Positions 53,651 to 64,000 of a stretch of 64,000 nucleotides of DNA are shown in pieces. Each line of letters opens with the position of its first letter. Position 1 is the stretch's first letter. The notes beneath the pieces were generated by a model, which was not told the DNA's origin, ran no database searches, and saw only the letters and a program-made list of their open reading frames with translations. Both the position numbers and the translations under genes were made by a program. This DNA is from Symbiodinium natans (Eukaryota > Sar > Dinophyceae > Suessiales > Symbiodiniaceae): NCBI GenBank assembly GCA_905221605.1, contig CAJNDS010000280.1:364392-428391 (forward strand), written 5' to 3'.

Positions 53651-53656
53651 GCAGTT

Positions 53657-54160
53657 CAGGGTTCAGGGTTTAGGGTTTAGGGTCCCTAAACCCTAGCTCT
53701 AAACCCTACACCCTGAGCGCCTTCGACGCCCCAGGACTACCAGAGGCTCCGGAAGGGAGTGAACGGCCAGGACCTCTCCGTGGGCAGCGCGCTTCATGCG
53801 CCTTGCCAGGAATGAGCCCAATGCCTGAACCTTCTAATATAGGGTTTAGGGTTTAGGGTTTAGGGTAATCTAGAGGCCTGAATAATTAGGGTGGGGTTTT
53901 GGGGGTTACTCTGAATATAGAGGGCCATTAGTAATGAGTCCGACCCTGATATTAGCCCCTTTGAGGCCTTACAAAAATCCTTTCGGCATGCGTATTCTGT
54001 GCCCATGGGGTTTTGCTCAACACCGGGGCCTTGGCATGCTCCCCCCTATACTAACAGTCCTTGCTAAAGACTATAGTACTCCCTAGTGTAATCCCTGCCC
54101 TAACCTTAAACCCTAAACCCTAAACCCTAAACCCTACAGTAAACCCTAAACCCTAAATCT
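53657..54160. repeat. Small telomere-type arrays in both orientations
   Basis: TTTAGGG words at 53657-53690 and 53841-53865, and CCCTAAA words at 53690-53710 and 54104-54160. Confidence 0.85.
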
Positions 54161-54239
54161 AACGGGCTGTCGCCCACAGCCGGGCACGCCCACCAGCAGC
54201 AGGACAACGGCAGCAAGCACAGCAGCAACAACAGCAAAC

Positions 54240-54420
54240 ACCGTGGAGGTGTTCATTTTCAGAAACACCGTGCATGGCCACACTGTGGAAGTGTGCATGT
54301 ACAGTTTTCACGTTCGCAAACACCGTGGAGGTGTTCATGTTCAGCATTTGCAGTCTTCACGTTCGCAAACACCGTGGAGGTGTTCGTGCTCACAAGCACC
54401 GTGGAGGCATCTACGGCCAC
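54240..54420. repeat. AACACCGTGGAGGTGTTC hairpin repeat
   Basis: CAAACACCGTGGAGGTGTTC, or close variants, occurs at about 54236, 54317, 54366 and 54396. AACACC pairs with GGTGTT around GTGGA, so each is a small stem-loop. Units are spaced 30-80 bp. Confidence 0.75.
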
Positions 54421-54457
54421 ACTGTAGAAGAAACCCGGAACCTTACACCCTAAACTC

Positions 54458-54811
<354 letters not shown>

Positions 54812-54812
<1 letters not shown>

Positions 54813-54952
54813 AACAACCAAACAACCAAACAACCAAACAACCAAAAAACCAAACAACCAAACAACCAAACAACCAAACAACCAAACAACCAAACAACCA
54901 AACAAACAAACAAACAAACAAACTAACAAGCAAACAAACAAACAAACAAACA
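54812..54952 (+). repeat. (AACCAAAC)n and (AAAC)n microsatellite
   Basis: CAAACAAC units, then CAAA tetranucleotides, directly after the CAA tract. Confidence 0.95.
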
Positions 54953-54954
54953 AC

Positions 54955-55025
54955 GGCGCGCGCGCTCGCGCGCGCGCGCGCGCGCGCGCGAGCGCGGGAA
55001 CTGGTGCGTTTTCTGGCGCGCGCGT
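54955..55025. repeat. (GC)n alternating tract
   Basis: CGCGCGCG with GAGCGCG breaks; a potential Z-DNA former. Confidence 0.9.
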
Positions 55026-55088
55026 GTCGAGTGCCATGTTATGGAGTTATGCCAGCATCCTTCGAAATCCTGCCGCCCAAAACCCTTT

Positions 55089-55197
55089 CCGGAGCCGCTG
55101 ATGCTGCTGATGCTCGCTTGCAAAGAGAAACGAAGCCTCGATGATGCGCACCCTGGCCCCCCGCCCGGCCGCGCATCATGAGCATCAGCGGCTCCGG
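55089..55197. repeat. 17 bp perfect inverted repeat
   Basis: CCGGAGCCGCTGATGCT at 55089-55105 pairs exactly with AGCATCAGCGGCTCCGG at 55181-55197 around a 75 nt loop. A related GCTGATGCTCATGATGCG word recurs at 55338-55356. Confidence 0.85.
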
Positions 55198-55839
55198 CCT
55201 CCAGGCATGCATGGCTTATAGGGGCATATGCCGGCCTCAAAACGGAAATGTCCGTAACAGCACGAAAACCACGGTATTTACAGCGATTTCTGTGTTTTCC
55301 AAGCTCTCAGCCGCATCCGAAACCCAAAACCCAACCCGCTGATGCTCATGATGCGCGCTCTTGTGGGGGTCCTTTCAGTGGCCAATGCCACCCAAAAAAC
55401 ATCAGCAACGCGTATTTGGCCAAAGTTGAAAAAGAGAGTCGATGATGCTCTCCGGGGTCGTTTTTGGGACCCCCCATGGGGCACCCAAAAAATGCGTCCA
55501 GGAGCCCAAATTCGGTGGGAAATAGCGCGTTTTTCGCGATAAAAATTGTACCTGAAAATTGATGCCCTTCGGGAGCCGCATTTGGAGCCGGATGTTGGGG
55601 AGCCAACCGGGTCAGCGGCTTAACCCCCCCGCCCGGATTTAAGAGCCTCCGGCTCAAGCCGCCGACCCCGCCGGAGCATTGTTCAGGGCTCAAGCGGCGC
55701 AGCGTGCCCCGGCGCCAAACCCTAAACCCAAACCCCACCCTAAACCCTACAGCCGAAACCCTAAACCCTACAGCCTAAACCCTAAAGCCTCAGCCCTAAA
55801 GCCGAACCCTAAACCCCAAAGTAAAGCCTAAGGTTTTAG

Positions 55840-55950
55840 GGTTTAGGGGGGGAAGGGGGGAAGGGGGGGAGGGGGGGGGGGGGGGAGGGGGGGGAGGGGG
55901 GGGGGGGGGGGGGAGGGGGGAGGGGGGGGGGGGGGGAGGGTGGAAAAAGT
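55840..55950 (+). repeat. G-rich (GGGGGA)n tract
   Basis: Nearly pure G with single A or AAG interruptions over about 100 bp; strong G-quadruplex potential. Confidence 0.95.
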
Positions 55951-56161
55951 GGGTTTTTTTCCAAAAAAAACCCCTATGCCCTGTGCGAAACCGCCTATGG
56001 TCCATGAGTACACGCGGTGTGGGTGGCCTGGCCCTCCACGGAAAAGCTGCCGGGGTACCCCCCCTACCCCCTCCCCCCCGCCGCGTTTTAGGGGGATAAG
56101 GAGGGAAAAAGGGAGGTTTTCACCTCCAGAAACCTATCCAACACGCCGCCAGGGTCGGCGG

Positions 56162-56250
56162 ACCCTAAACCCTAAACCCTAAACCCTAAACCCTAAACCC
56201 TAAACCCTAAGCCCTAAACCCTAAACCCTAAACCCTAAACCCTAAAATCC
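56162..56250 (-). repeat. (CCCTAAA)n array
   Basis: About 12 units, one CCCTAAG variant. Confidence 0.95.
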
Positions 56251-56261
56251 CTTAACCTTAA

Positions 56262-56310
56262 GCCCTGAGCCCAAGTCTTGAGTTAGTATAAGGGGGAGCA
56301 TCCCAACCTG
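56262..56310 (+). repeat. Dispersed TTAGTATAAGGGGGAGCAT repeat
   Basis: TCTTGAGTTAGTATAAGG, then GGGAGCATCCCAACC and TGGGCC. Related copies are at 54022-54065 (minus), 56925-56990 (minus) and 57080-57130 (plus). Confidence 0.75.
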
Positions 56311-56775
56311 GGCCAGTGGTGGCGTGCTGTGTCGGACCGAAGAGACAAGAGCTCTGTGTTCCCCTTCAACCCTCAACCCTAAACCCTAAACCCTAGACCC
56401 CAAAGCCTAAGCCCCCTAAACCCTAAACCCCGTTTTTCTGGGGCGACTTCTGGGAGATTTGGAGATTCGGAGCTGAGACGTATGAGGCCTGTAGAGGGCC
56501 CATTTGTTCTGAAGGGCTCGGGGTTTGCTCCCCAGACCGCTGCAGTCTTGCGCCAAATCAAACCCAAGTTTTTGAAGCAGGGAATATACTACTGTTCTTG
56601 GTGAGTGTGTATAAGGTTCCTCTTTCAATATTGGTGAGTGTATATACTTGGTGTCCTTTTGGGGGTACAAGAAATATAAACCCTACTTCAATCCCAAAAG
56701 TGCACGCCTCCATCCAGATAAATCTTCCCCTTGCAGCCCGCGAGCTTGCCCTCATGTCTAACTTCACACTCTCAA

Positions 56776-56836
56776 CCCTAAACCCTAAACCCTAAACCCT
56801 AAACCCTAAACCCTAAACCCTAAACCCTAAACCCTC
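56776..56836 (-). repeat. (CCCTAAA)n array
   Basis: About eight perfect units. Confidence 0.95.
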
Positions 56837-57449
56837 CACGCTCCCCACCCTGAGTCCTGAAAGCTCCAGGTGGGGGATTGTTGCAACTCCCTCTGCTTGG
56901 TTTGCAGCTCTTTGGTCGGCACAGGGACTTTCGAGGCTTCTTGTTGGGGATGTTCCCTTATGCTAACTCAAGATTTGGGGGCAAGATTTGGGGCTTAGGG
57001 CTTAGGGTTGAGGGAACTTGGGGTTTAGGGTTTAGGGGTCCTTAGTAGGGATGATAGTACCCCTTATGATACGTAGTCCTTACTCAGGACTGTTAGTATC
57101 AGGGGGAGTATTCCAGGCCTTGTCCAGGGTCTGGTAGAGCATCTCGAAATTATATAGTCGAGACTTGACGGATTTTTGGGGATTGCGTTTTTTAAGGGGT
57201 TTTGCAGGGTTCTAAGGGTTGTAGGGATTTTCAAGGATTTTTTCTGGTTTAGGGTTTACGGCTTAGCCCCAACACCCTCATCCTTCAGCAACCCGAAACA
57301 AACACCCCACAAGAACCCTAAAAACCCAGCCCTGAACCGTGAACCCCAAAACCAAAAACTTGAAGCCCCTAACTCCCTAAAGCCTATGCCCTGGACCCTA
57401 AATTTCGCAACTTCAACATGCATAAAGCCCAAGAGGCCCTTCAAGCTTC

Positions 57450-57497
57450 ACGGCACACGGCACACGGCACTCGGCACACGGCACACGGCACACACGC
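57450..57497 (+). repeat. (GGCACAC)n heptamer array
   Basis: Seven units, one with GGCACTC. A 7 bp period, as in the telomere-type arrays, but an unrelated sequence. Confidence 0.9.
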
Positions 57498-57499
57498 AC

Positions 57500-58515
57500 G
57501 TAAATAAGCCTTGAGACCCCAAACCCCGAAAGCCCCTACGAAGACCAAGCAACCTTCCGCGAGACAAGGCTTCCATCGACCCCCCGCTAGGAGCTGCTTC
57601 AAGGGCGCGCTGCAGCCCGGTCGCAGGTTTTGGGCTTCGGGTTTGGGGCTCAGGGATCGGAAGGACGCAGGGTTCTTGGTCTTCGTCTTTCAGGGGTTTA
57701 CTGTATTTGGGTTCTGAGGTTCAGGAGGTTCCACGCCCCAAATCCGTACAGTGCCCGTGGGGTTGTGCCGAAGATTGGACCCTGTCTTGTTTAGGGTCTA
57801 TGGTTTTCGGGTTCTAAGAAGAAAGGTACGTAAAGCGGGGTCGGAACCGAGTCCAACGACTGTGAGGCAATCGACATGACTTTCTAAGGACTCTGACGGG
57901 GGGAAGGGGCAGGATACTATTCGACCCCATACTCTTCCTTCTGCCTTGTTACAAACCCCAAACCGCCTAAATCCCTGAAGCCCTAAACTTTCTGAATGCC
58001 ATAGCCCCAAAGTCCTACAGCCTAAACATTACTTTTTCTGAAGACCATAGGCTTTAAGCCTAAACACTGCTACATTGTGCCCTGATGGCTGCGACATCCC
58101 AGGAGACTAGCCTTTGGGGTTCAGAGTTCAGGGGTTTAGGTTTGGGCCAAGTCATGAGAGCAAAGAACCGGTGTTTGCAGTTTAGTGTCGGCCTTTCAGG
58201 GTGTCCTGTATGTAGGTACCCTTTCAAGGGATCCCGAGGAAAGAAAGTTCACCAGTTCCCACGAACAAGGCCCACGAAAGAAGTGAAGACGCAGACGCTG
58301 AGGTGTGAGTTTTGCCACCTCCACGCCGGCAAGCGGAACGTCCGCCGAAAGCCAGCCGCGCGTCCCAAAGACTTCGAGCAAGGGATTGGGGGGAGGTTGT
58401 GTGACAAAAAGCTCAGAAACCCCTGAACCCAGAGGGATTTTTCCCGAATGCTCCGCAGAAGGGTTCCCGTTTTGAAGTTGGGGGTTGGGAGGTTACCAAA
58501 CGTCGTTGCGTTGTG
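57500..58515. other. Spacer, no gene seen
   Basis: An open frame at 58085-58426 (113 codons) is unrecognised. No other structure is seen. Confidence 0.4.
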
Positions 58516-58516
58516 T

Positions 58517-58575
58517 CCGCCAAGCGTCCGCAAGCGTCCGCAAGCATCCGCAAGCGTCCGCAAGCATCCGCAAGT
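58517..58575 (+). repeat. CAAGCGTCCG/CAAGCATCCG decamer array
   Basis: Six units of 10 bp alternate CAAGCGTCCG and CAAGCATCCG. Confidence 0.9.
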
Positions 58576-58589
58576 GGCGTAATGCATGC

Positions 58590-58880
58590 TGTTGAGGGGG
58601 AACTCCACAGGACGCGCGCCGCCGTGGCGTTCCACGTGGCGTTCCGCGGCGTTCGGAACTCCACAGGACGCGCGCCGCCGTGGCGTTCGACGTGGCGTTC
58701 GGCGTTCCGAATCCGTCAAGCTAAGGGGGAACTCCACGGGACGCGCGCCGCCGTGGCGTTCGACGTGGCGTTCCGCGGCGTTCCGAATTCGTCAAGCTAA
58801 GGGGGAACTCCACAGGACGCGCGCCTCCGTGGCGTTCCACGTGGCGTTCCGAATCCGTCAAGCTAAGGGGGAAATTCGGG
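58590..58880 (+). repeat. GC-rich tandem repeat (~75 bp)
   Basis: Units carry GGAACTCCAC, GGGACGCGCGCC or GGACGCGCGCC, CCGTGGCGTTC and ACGTGGCGTTC. Four copies start near 58597, 58663, 58728 and 58803, three separated by CCGTCAAGCTAAGGGGG-like words. Confidence 0.85.
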
Positions 58881-59009
58881 TTCGTGGATCCTATCAGGTT
58901 TTTTTTTTGGGGGGGTGGGGGTGGACCCCTTCTGAACCCAGAGGGATTGTTTTTTTTTGGGGGGGGGCTGGGGTGGAGGGGTGAATGTCGTACCGGTCGG
59001 CAGCCTGCA

Positions 59010-59640
59010 TCACAGGGTCGCCCCGCAGCTGGACAGCTCGTCAGTGGGGATCTGATATTTGAAGGTGCTGGCTTCGCATGTACCGGATCTACCTTGCCCT
59101 GAGTTTGTTGTTCTTCTTCTTTTTCTTCTTGCAGTGCAATGCTGGCGGCTGCCTTGCAACGAGGCTCGTGGCGTTCTGCGGCCCCCGCGCAGCTTCTCCC
59201 GTACCCCGGGAATCCCGTTTGCACGTTCAATGCCTCGGAGCCGAGACAAGCGGGCATTCGCCTTTTGTAGTTGGTTCCTCCCATGTTCTACCCCGTCCTT
59301 GGTGCTTCTTGTCACTTGCGGCTTGCCGATTCGCGGTGTGGAGCTTGGTGGTGGTATTTCTGGTCGCTCGTGGGCTGGTGACTCCTCGCCCGGCGCTGCT
59401 GTGCGCTGGCCGGCGCGGCGTACGATTCTGTGCGGCTTGTCTGCCTTGTTCTCCGTGTTCGCTGTGGCTGCTGCTATTGCGCTGTTCTCAACCCGGCCTT
59501 TTTGGCCTCTTTCTCCCCCTCTTGCTGAGGAGGTCCAAAGAGAGAGAGCTCCCACGGGCGCAAGGAGAAGGGGCGCGTCAGTATCGTGATCTTCGTGCTG
59601 TCAAAGATGGTCGACGTCGGCAGAAGAAGGAGTAGTCAAA
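59010..59640. other. Unassigned open region
   Basis: Frames of ~180 codons open on both strands. The plus one starts with a hydrophobic stretch (LALSLLFFFFFFLQC) that could mimic a signal peptide but is encoded by a CTTCTTCTTT microsatellite. No domain is recognised, so I make no gene call. Confidence 0.35.
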
Positions 59641-59959
59641 TAGCTCGATGTGTGCTTTCAGTTCGCTTGTGTTGCAGGACCCAGTGAGCATCATGAGCAT
59701 CAGCTAGGTGTGCCCTCAAGGTTGGGGCCAGACGAGGCGAGCATCAACTGGGTCTGCCCTCAATTTATCCTAGGCGACTGTTCGGTTGTGAGGGCAAGAG
59801 CCATCCGTGTAAACAGGCAGCTCGTCCACAAGTTCGACGTGATTGCCATGGAATGTGGGAGGATAGCGCCCGTGAACGTGAGAACATCTCACAAGCCTCA
59901 TCCTCAACGAAGATTGGTAGACAGCGCCGTGTAAAGAGACGAATGTTCCATCAATCTCA

Positions 59960-60122
59960 TCCTTCCGAGCCTTGTTCCTGCACAGGCTGCTCGGGCGATG
60001 TGCCTGCTTCTCAACTTCCCAACCAACCCCGCTTGCCGACGAAGTCAAATACCTGGGTGCTTACCTGATTTCCAACTCCTCTGAAAAAAAAGCTCAAGAT
60101 GTCGCATCTCGCAGGCTGTATC
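59960..60122 (+). pseudogene. LINE reverse-transcriptase remnant
   Basis: From about 60017 the plus strand reads LADEVKYLGAYLISN and then KKAQDVASRRLYRMR. The KYLG block followed by a helical stretch is characteristic of the segment just after the palm domain in non-LTR retrotransposon polymerases. No longer frame surrounds it, and it stops where a TTTAGGG array begins at 60127. It is a short fossil of an element otherwise missing from the window. Confidence 0.6.
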
Positions 60123-60126
60123 GGAT

Positions 60127-60180
60127 GAGGTTTAGGGTTAGGGTTTAGGGTTTAGGGTTTAGGGTTTAGGGTTTGGGGTT
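60127..60180 (+). repeat. (TTTAGGG)7 array
   Basis: G-strand units directly abutting the LINE remnant. Confidence 0.95.
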
Positions 60181-60184
60181 CAAG

Positions 60185-60960
60185 GGTCATTGGACGAAGT
60201 GGGAGGCCACCATGCACGATCCCTTTCTGCCATCACGTATTCCTCCTCGCCGTACACAGAGCTGCTCTTGCACCATAAACCCCCAAAACTTCGGGAATAA
60301 TCCTGCCACAACAGACTTCCCTTGAGTCGTGCATAGCTTACCATGTTTACTTTGTACCTTCTTTTCCTGTGACTCGAGATTGATGAAACCGGCGGGTGTG
60401 ACGGGGGCGATAAGGCAAGCTTCGCTAGCGGTTTCGGGGTTTCCTGACCCTAGATGCTTGTGAAAGCCCCCAGTTGCCTGTCTGCTCCAAGCTGGGTAAA
60501 CCAACAAAACCCAAAACCCTAATTCGGTGCTAGTGTAGAATGCACAAGTAGTTGGTGAGTTTAGGTCGCAGTTGACTCTTGTTTACCGGAGGGCCCCTAG
60601 ACTTCAAGCGACAAGCTCTTAAAACCCGAAATCAAACCCTATGCCGTAACTCTACACATGAGTTCTTGAAGTTGGATGGCCTTTCGTTTTCTGTGTTGAG
60701 GACCCCGCCCAAAAACCTTGGACCCCAACCACGAAGCGACGCCAAGAAGCGTTAAGCTGGGCCCAGCGTCTCCCTTCTCAGGGTTTTTGATTGTTAGGGT
60801 TTAGGGACGTCCCTTTAGCCTTGTAGAGTGGGTCAAACTAAGCCCTGAAACCCCCCAAAACATTTTGAACCCCCCGCAACCCCGGAGACGAACCTCCCAA
60901 ACCCTTGCTAAGGACCCCGTCTAGACGTCTTGAACGCCCGTAACCCGGAGACCAAAAGCC
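60185..60960. other. Spacer, no gene seen
   Basis: A frame on minus at 60187-60507 is unrecognised. Isolated CCCTAA and TTTAGGG words are scattered. Confidence 0.4.
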
Positions 60961-60965
60961 CAAAA

Positions 60966-61080
60966 AAACCCTAAACCCTAAACCCTAAACCCTAAACCCT
61001 AAACCCTAAACCCTAAACCCCAAACCCCAAACTCCTAAACCCTAAACCCTAAACTCCTAAACCCTAAACCCTAAACCCTT
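60966..61080 (-). repeat. (CCCTAAA)n array
   Basis: About eight perfect units, then CCCCAAA and CTCCTAAA variants. Confidence 0.95.
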
Positions 61081-61213
61081 TGCCAAGGACACCGTCCACA
61101 TGGTCTCTCGAATCAGTTGGGGTCAGACAGAGATTCCGGTGCTTCGGGGAATCGAACTCTAAGAGCCGGCTTTGAGAACGTCCTTCTTCGCCGCTTCTTA
61201 CCTCACCCCAGGG

Positions 61214-61256
61214 GTTTAGGGTTTAGGGTTTAGGGTTTAGGGTTTAGGGTTCAGGG
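61214..61256 (+). repeat. (TTTAGGG)6 array
   Basis: G-strand units, 130 bp from a C-strand array. Confidence 0.95.
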
Positions 61257-61284
61257 GGTTCCTTGGCACCATCTTGGGAGTACA

Positions 61285-61365
61285 TCGTATGGGGGTTTCC
61301 GACAGGGGTACCCCTTGGGGTCCCTATAAGGGAACCCTCCTATTTGGGGACTATCGCCCCTCGCG
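61285..61365 (+). repeat. Dispersed ~75 bp repeat, copy 1
   Basis: ATGGGGGTTTCCGACA, AGGGGTACC, TTGGGGTCC, TATAAGGGAACCCT and CTATTTGGGG match 62212-62285 with scattered differences. Confidence 0.8.
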
Positions 61366-62211
61366 GGCGCAAGCTTAGGGTACAAGCTTGATTTGCTTGA
61401 GTTTGAGGTTGCGGGCCAAGCAAGAGCCAATCGTTGTAACTGGTTCACGCCGACCCCATCGCGGGTACTTGACTTTCCAGCTTACGTTTTGCTACTCGCG
61501 AGTGTTAAGGGGTGGGGGGAGGGGGCAGAGTGATCTAAAACGCTGCTCGAGCCGGGAAGTGCTTGGCTTTCGGGGTCGGTGAAGCCCGAGAAACCGAAGC
61601 CACAGCAACCTCTCTGCCAAGAATGGGCCAAGAAGAGCAAAGCGTCTGTCAAGCAGCTGCCCTAGCTAGCCATCTGCGATGGAATCCCGAGCCATTGTGT
61701 TTCCCGGCTGGAACGCAACTCCCAAGCGCGCGCACACCCTTGCGAACGGAGTTCCGCAGCACCCGACTCTTCTAATCGGCATAGGCTGGAGGAGCTGTTT
61801 CAACTGGAGCAGCCGAGGCACAAACCCGTGCTTGGGTCGAGGCTCATATCGCTCCGAGGCCAGCCCATGCGTTTCAGTGTTCTCGAACTCCCTGCACGAA
61901 TTCGCCTGGCGCGCACGGCGTACGCCGAGTATTCTCGAGAGCCTGGAGACTGCGTGGCCCTTTCAGCCCATTGAGCCCTTAGCCTTAAACTCTCGAAGTT
62001 CTAAGTTCTGGAACTTCCAAAGCCTTTTCAAGCCCTTTCTCAGGCCTTGCAGACCAGCTTGCGCAAGTCCTTCCCAAAAAGCAAAAGCATGCGCGCCCTG
62101 AGCACGCTCGGGGCAGCGAGGGGACAGAAAATGTACCCCTGAATGATATGACTGTCAGCGACCCTCGATCTCCAGTTTCGTAGAAGTCTGAATGTTCACC
62201 GAGAGTAACCT

Positions 62212-62285
62212 ATGTGGGGGTTCACGAAAATAGGGGTACCTCATTGGGGTCCTTATTCTAAGGGAATCCTACTATTTGGGGGCCC
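62212..62285 (+). repeat. Dispersed ~75 bp repeat, copy 2
   Basis: GTGGGGGTTCACGAAAA, TAGGGGTACC, TTGGGGTCC, CTAAGGGAATCCTA and CTATTTGGGG match 61285-61365. Confidence 0.8.
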
Positions 62286-62697
62286 AATATTAGGGGTCCC
62301 CATATGTTCGTAAACTCCCATACAGCTAGTTCAAGGTCCTTACCTTGTTGGGATTTTTCCCCCGACCACGGCAACAGGACGGTTTGTGACCTTGACCTGG
62401 AGACCAGGAGTTCCCTGTTCTCTTTGCCAGATTTAAGTTGCCCAATGCACTAACCCACTTAACCCGAAGCCCCAAACCCCGAATTTTGCTGGTGGGTAAC
62501 CATGCAAACCAGGGCCCCCCAAGCCCAGGGATAGCTCAGCAACATACTCCGAAGCAAGAAGGGATCGAGAAATCGCCTGCTTCCAGCAGAAGACCTTCAA
62601 GCGCCCGCCTGGCCCATTTAATATAGGCAGCCCTGGATGATGCATGGACACACGTCTCCCAACTTCCACAAGACATCAAAAAGTCATCTAATTTTTA

Positions 62698-62810
62698 GGG
62701 GGGGGGGGGGAGGGTCCGAGGGTTTAGGGTTTAGGTTTTAGGGTTAGGGTTTAGGGTGTGGGGTTTTGGCCCGAGGGTTTAGGGTTCAGGGTTTGGGGTT
62801 TAGCCTATGA
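62698..62810 (+). repeat. Poly(G) run and degenerate TTTAGGG block
   Basis: A 13 G run at 62698-62710, then TTTAGGG units with variants. Confidence 0.85.
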
Positions 62811-62867
62811 CTGACATCGTTGCCTGGTGGGCCAGGCCTTCTCCATAGACCCTAACCCCAAGCCCAA

Positions 62868-62920
62868 TTTCTAAACCCTGAACCCTGAACCCTAAACCCT
62901 AAACCCTAAACCCTAAACAC
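62868..62920 (-). repeat. CCCTAAA/CCCTGAA array
   Basis: About seven units in C-strand orientation. Confidence 0.9.
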
Positions 62921-63293
62921 CTTTCATGCATCTCCTTTCAGTGGGACGTGCCACGCATCATCCTGCCGGCCGGGCAGTGTTCCTGTCCTATCGACTTGAC
63001 AGCTCCAGGATACACAATGCACTATCGATATCGCGGAAGTGCAGCATTGTTCATTCTTGAGACATTTTCATGAAATTCGAAGAGTGCAACAAGATTGCTG
63101 TGCCCCAAACCTCTGAGCTTGAAATCCTATCCCCCCAAGATGGGGTTGTTTGGGCCTTGAAAGCCCCTCATATATGTCCCGTCTGAGGTCTTGCTGTCGT
63201 TCGTCCCGCGGCGTCCTGTCCCGTTGGGCGGCACCCAGTATCCTTTCCTGCCCCATCCCGTGTATCGCGTGCCGTGCCATCCTGTGACGTCCA

Positions 63294-63368
63294 CCTAAAC
63301 CCTAAACCTTAAAACCTAAAACCCCCAACCCCAAACCCTAACCTAAAACCCTAAACCCTAAACCCTTG
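63294..63368 (-). repeat. Degenerate CCCTAAA array
   Basis: Units with AACCTTAAA and CCCCCAAC variants; the last telomere-type block in the window. Confidence 0.85.
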
Positions 63369-63647
63369 GCTTAGCACTTCTTGATTACCTACGCTATCCA
63401 TGGTCCCCTTCTTGTTGCACCTACGCACATGGAGTCGCCAAAGTTCAAGGCGCTGGTAGCTACCGCTTCGTGCCAGTCCATCTCAAATCCAGTTATTGGA
63501 CCATCGTACCCGAGGGGGAGCCGATATCTGCACAAGGCAGTCTTTGCAGAAGAGAGCATGTCTTGAAACTGTTGACCTTGATGCCCTGCACCCTAAATTC
63601 GAGCCTTAGCCGCCTTTTTGCCAACAGAGGACCTGCATTTTTTTTGC

Positions 63648-63768
63648 TTTGTTTGTTTGTTTGTGTGTTTGTGTGTTTGTTTGTTTGTTTGTTTGTTTGT
63701 TTGTTTGTTTGTTGTTTGTTTGTTGTTTGTTTGTTTGTTTGTTTGTTTGTTTGTTTGTTTGTTTGTTA
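63648..63768 (+). repeat. (GTTT)n microsatellite
   Basis: TTTG tetranucleotides with two GTGTGTTT and two GTTGTTTG breaks. The poly-Cys/Leu/Phe/Val frames are artefacts. Confidence 0.97.
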
Positions 63769-64000
63769 AGATACAAGACTTCTGTCACCTCCCAGTGCAG
63801 CCAGTACCTGAGCTGACTTCCCACACTTCTTGTGTGGCTCAAGCCGACCAGCAAAAGGACTCTGGGAGTTGTTGGAACTTGTCACAGGGTTGAGCTCTGA
63901 TTGTTTGTCGTCACACTTCAGTAGTGTGAGTTTTTTCATGGTAGCGGAGCACTAAGTGCTCCAGAGACTTCGGGTAGATGGCAGAGCTAGAAGGTGAGCT

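Noticed and set aside
59010-59640. Two overlapping plus frames and one minus frame of ~180 codons
   Set aside because: Composition follows a GC-rich and CTT-repeat background, with no recognisable family. The apparent signal peptide is a CTTCTTCTTT run.
63470-63893. Cys/Leu/Phe/Val-rich frames
   Set aside because: They are translations of the (GTTT)n microsatellite.

Overview
The window looks like repeat-dense nuclear DNA of a dinoflagellate or a close alveolate relative. The reasons are the many interstitial TTTAGGG/CCCTAAA blocks, a very large Ty1/copia polyprotein, UPF1-type helicase open frames in full and decayed copies, an algal-style Rep (HUH plus SF3) gene beside a pogo-type DDE transposase, and the absence of any recognisable housekeeping gene in 64 kb. 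The assignment is inferred; no rRNA, tRNA or spliced-leader gene was seen to confirm it.

Layout. 1-6.5 kb is tandem repeats: a 1.6 kb duplication, GAGGCCTC clusters, 60 bp and 85 bp minisatellites, and a 465 bp duplication built of ~52 bp subunits. 6.5-6.8 kb is the 3' end of a short retroposon that abuts a helicase gene. 6.8-17 kb is a gene block: a ~1.9 kb-residue SF1 (UPF1-like) helicase on minus, a divergent alpha/beta-hydrolase-like gene on plus, a convergent proline-rich protein with a DxD motif on minus, and a small unknown minus ORF. 18.8-19.5 kb carries sequence shared in inverse orientation with 44-45 kb. 20.7-31.6 kb is one Ty1/copia element on minus. Its single long polyprotein frame is split by a 2.8 kb poly(A) retroposon flanked by a 13 bp target-site duplication, and it has a ~650 residue C-terminal extension. 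32-34 kb holds an AT-rich spacer and a 280 bp satellite. 35.3-39.7 kb holds the Rep-like gene, three stem-loops and an intron-containing pogo-type transposase. 39.8-45.1 kb holds helicase fragments, chiefly a 5'-truncated, stop-containing plus-strand copy. 45.1-64 kb is gene-free and subtelomere-like: telomere-type arrays in both orientations, microsatellites, dispersed short repeats and a LINE reverse-transcriptase remnant.

How it fits together. Nearly every coding sequence belongs to a mobile or virus-derived element, and the elements are nested in one another. The parts most worth follow-up are the helicase/hydrolase/DxD block (a candidate undescribed element family), the Rep plus DDE pair with nearby stem-loops, and the hairpin-studded retroposon inside the copia polyprotein.
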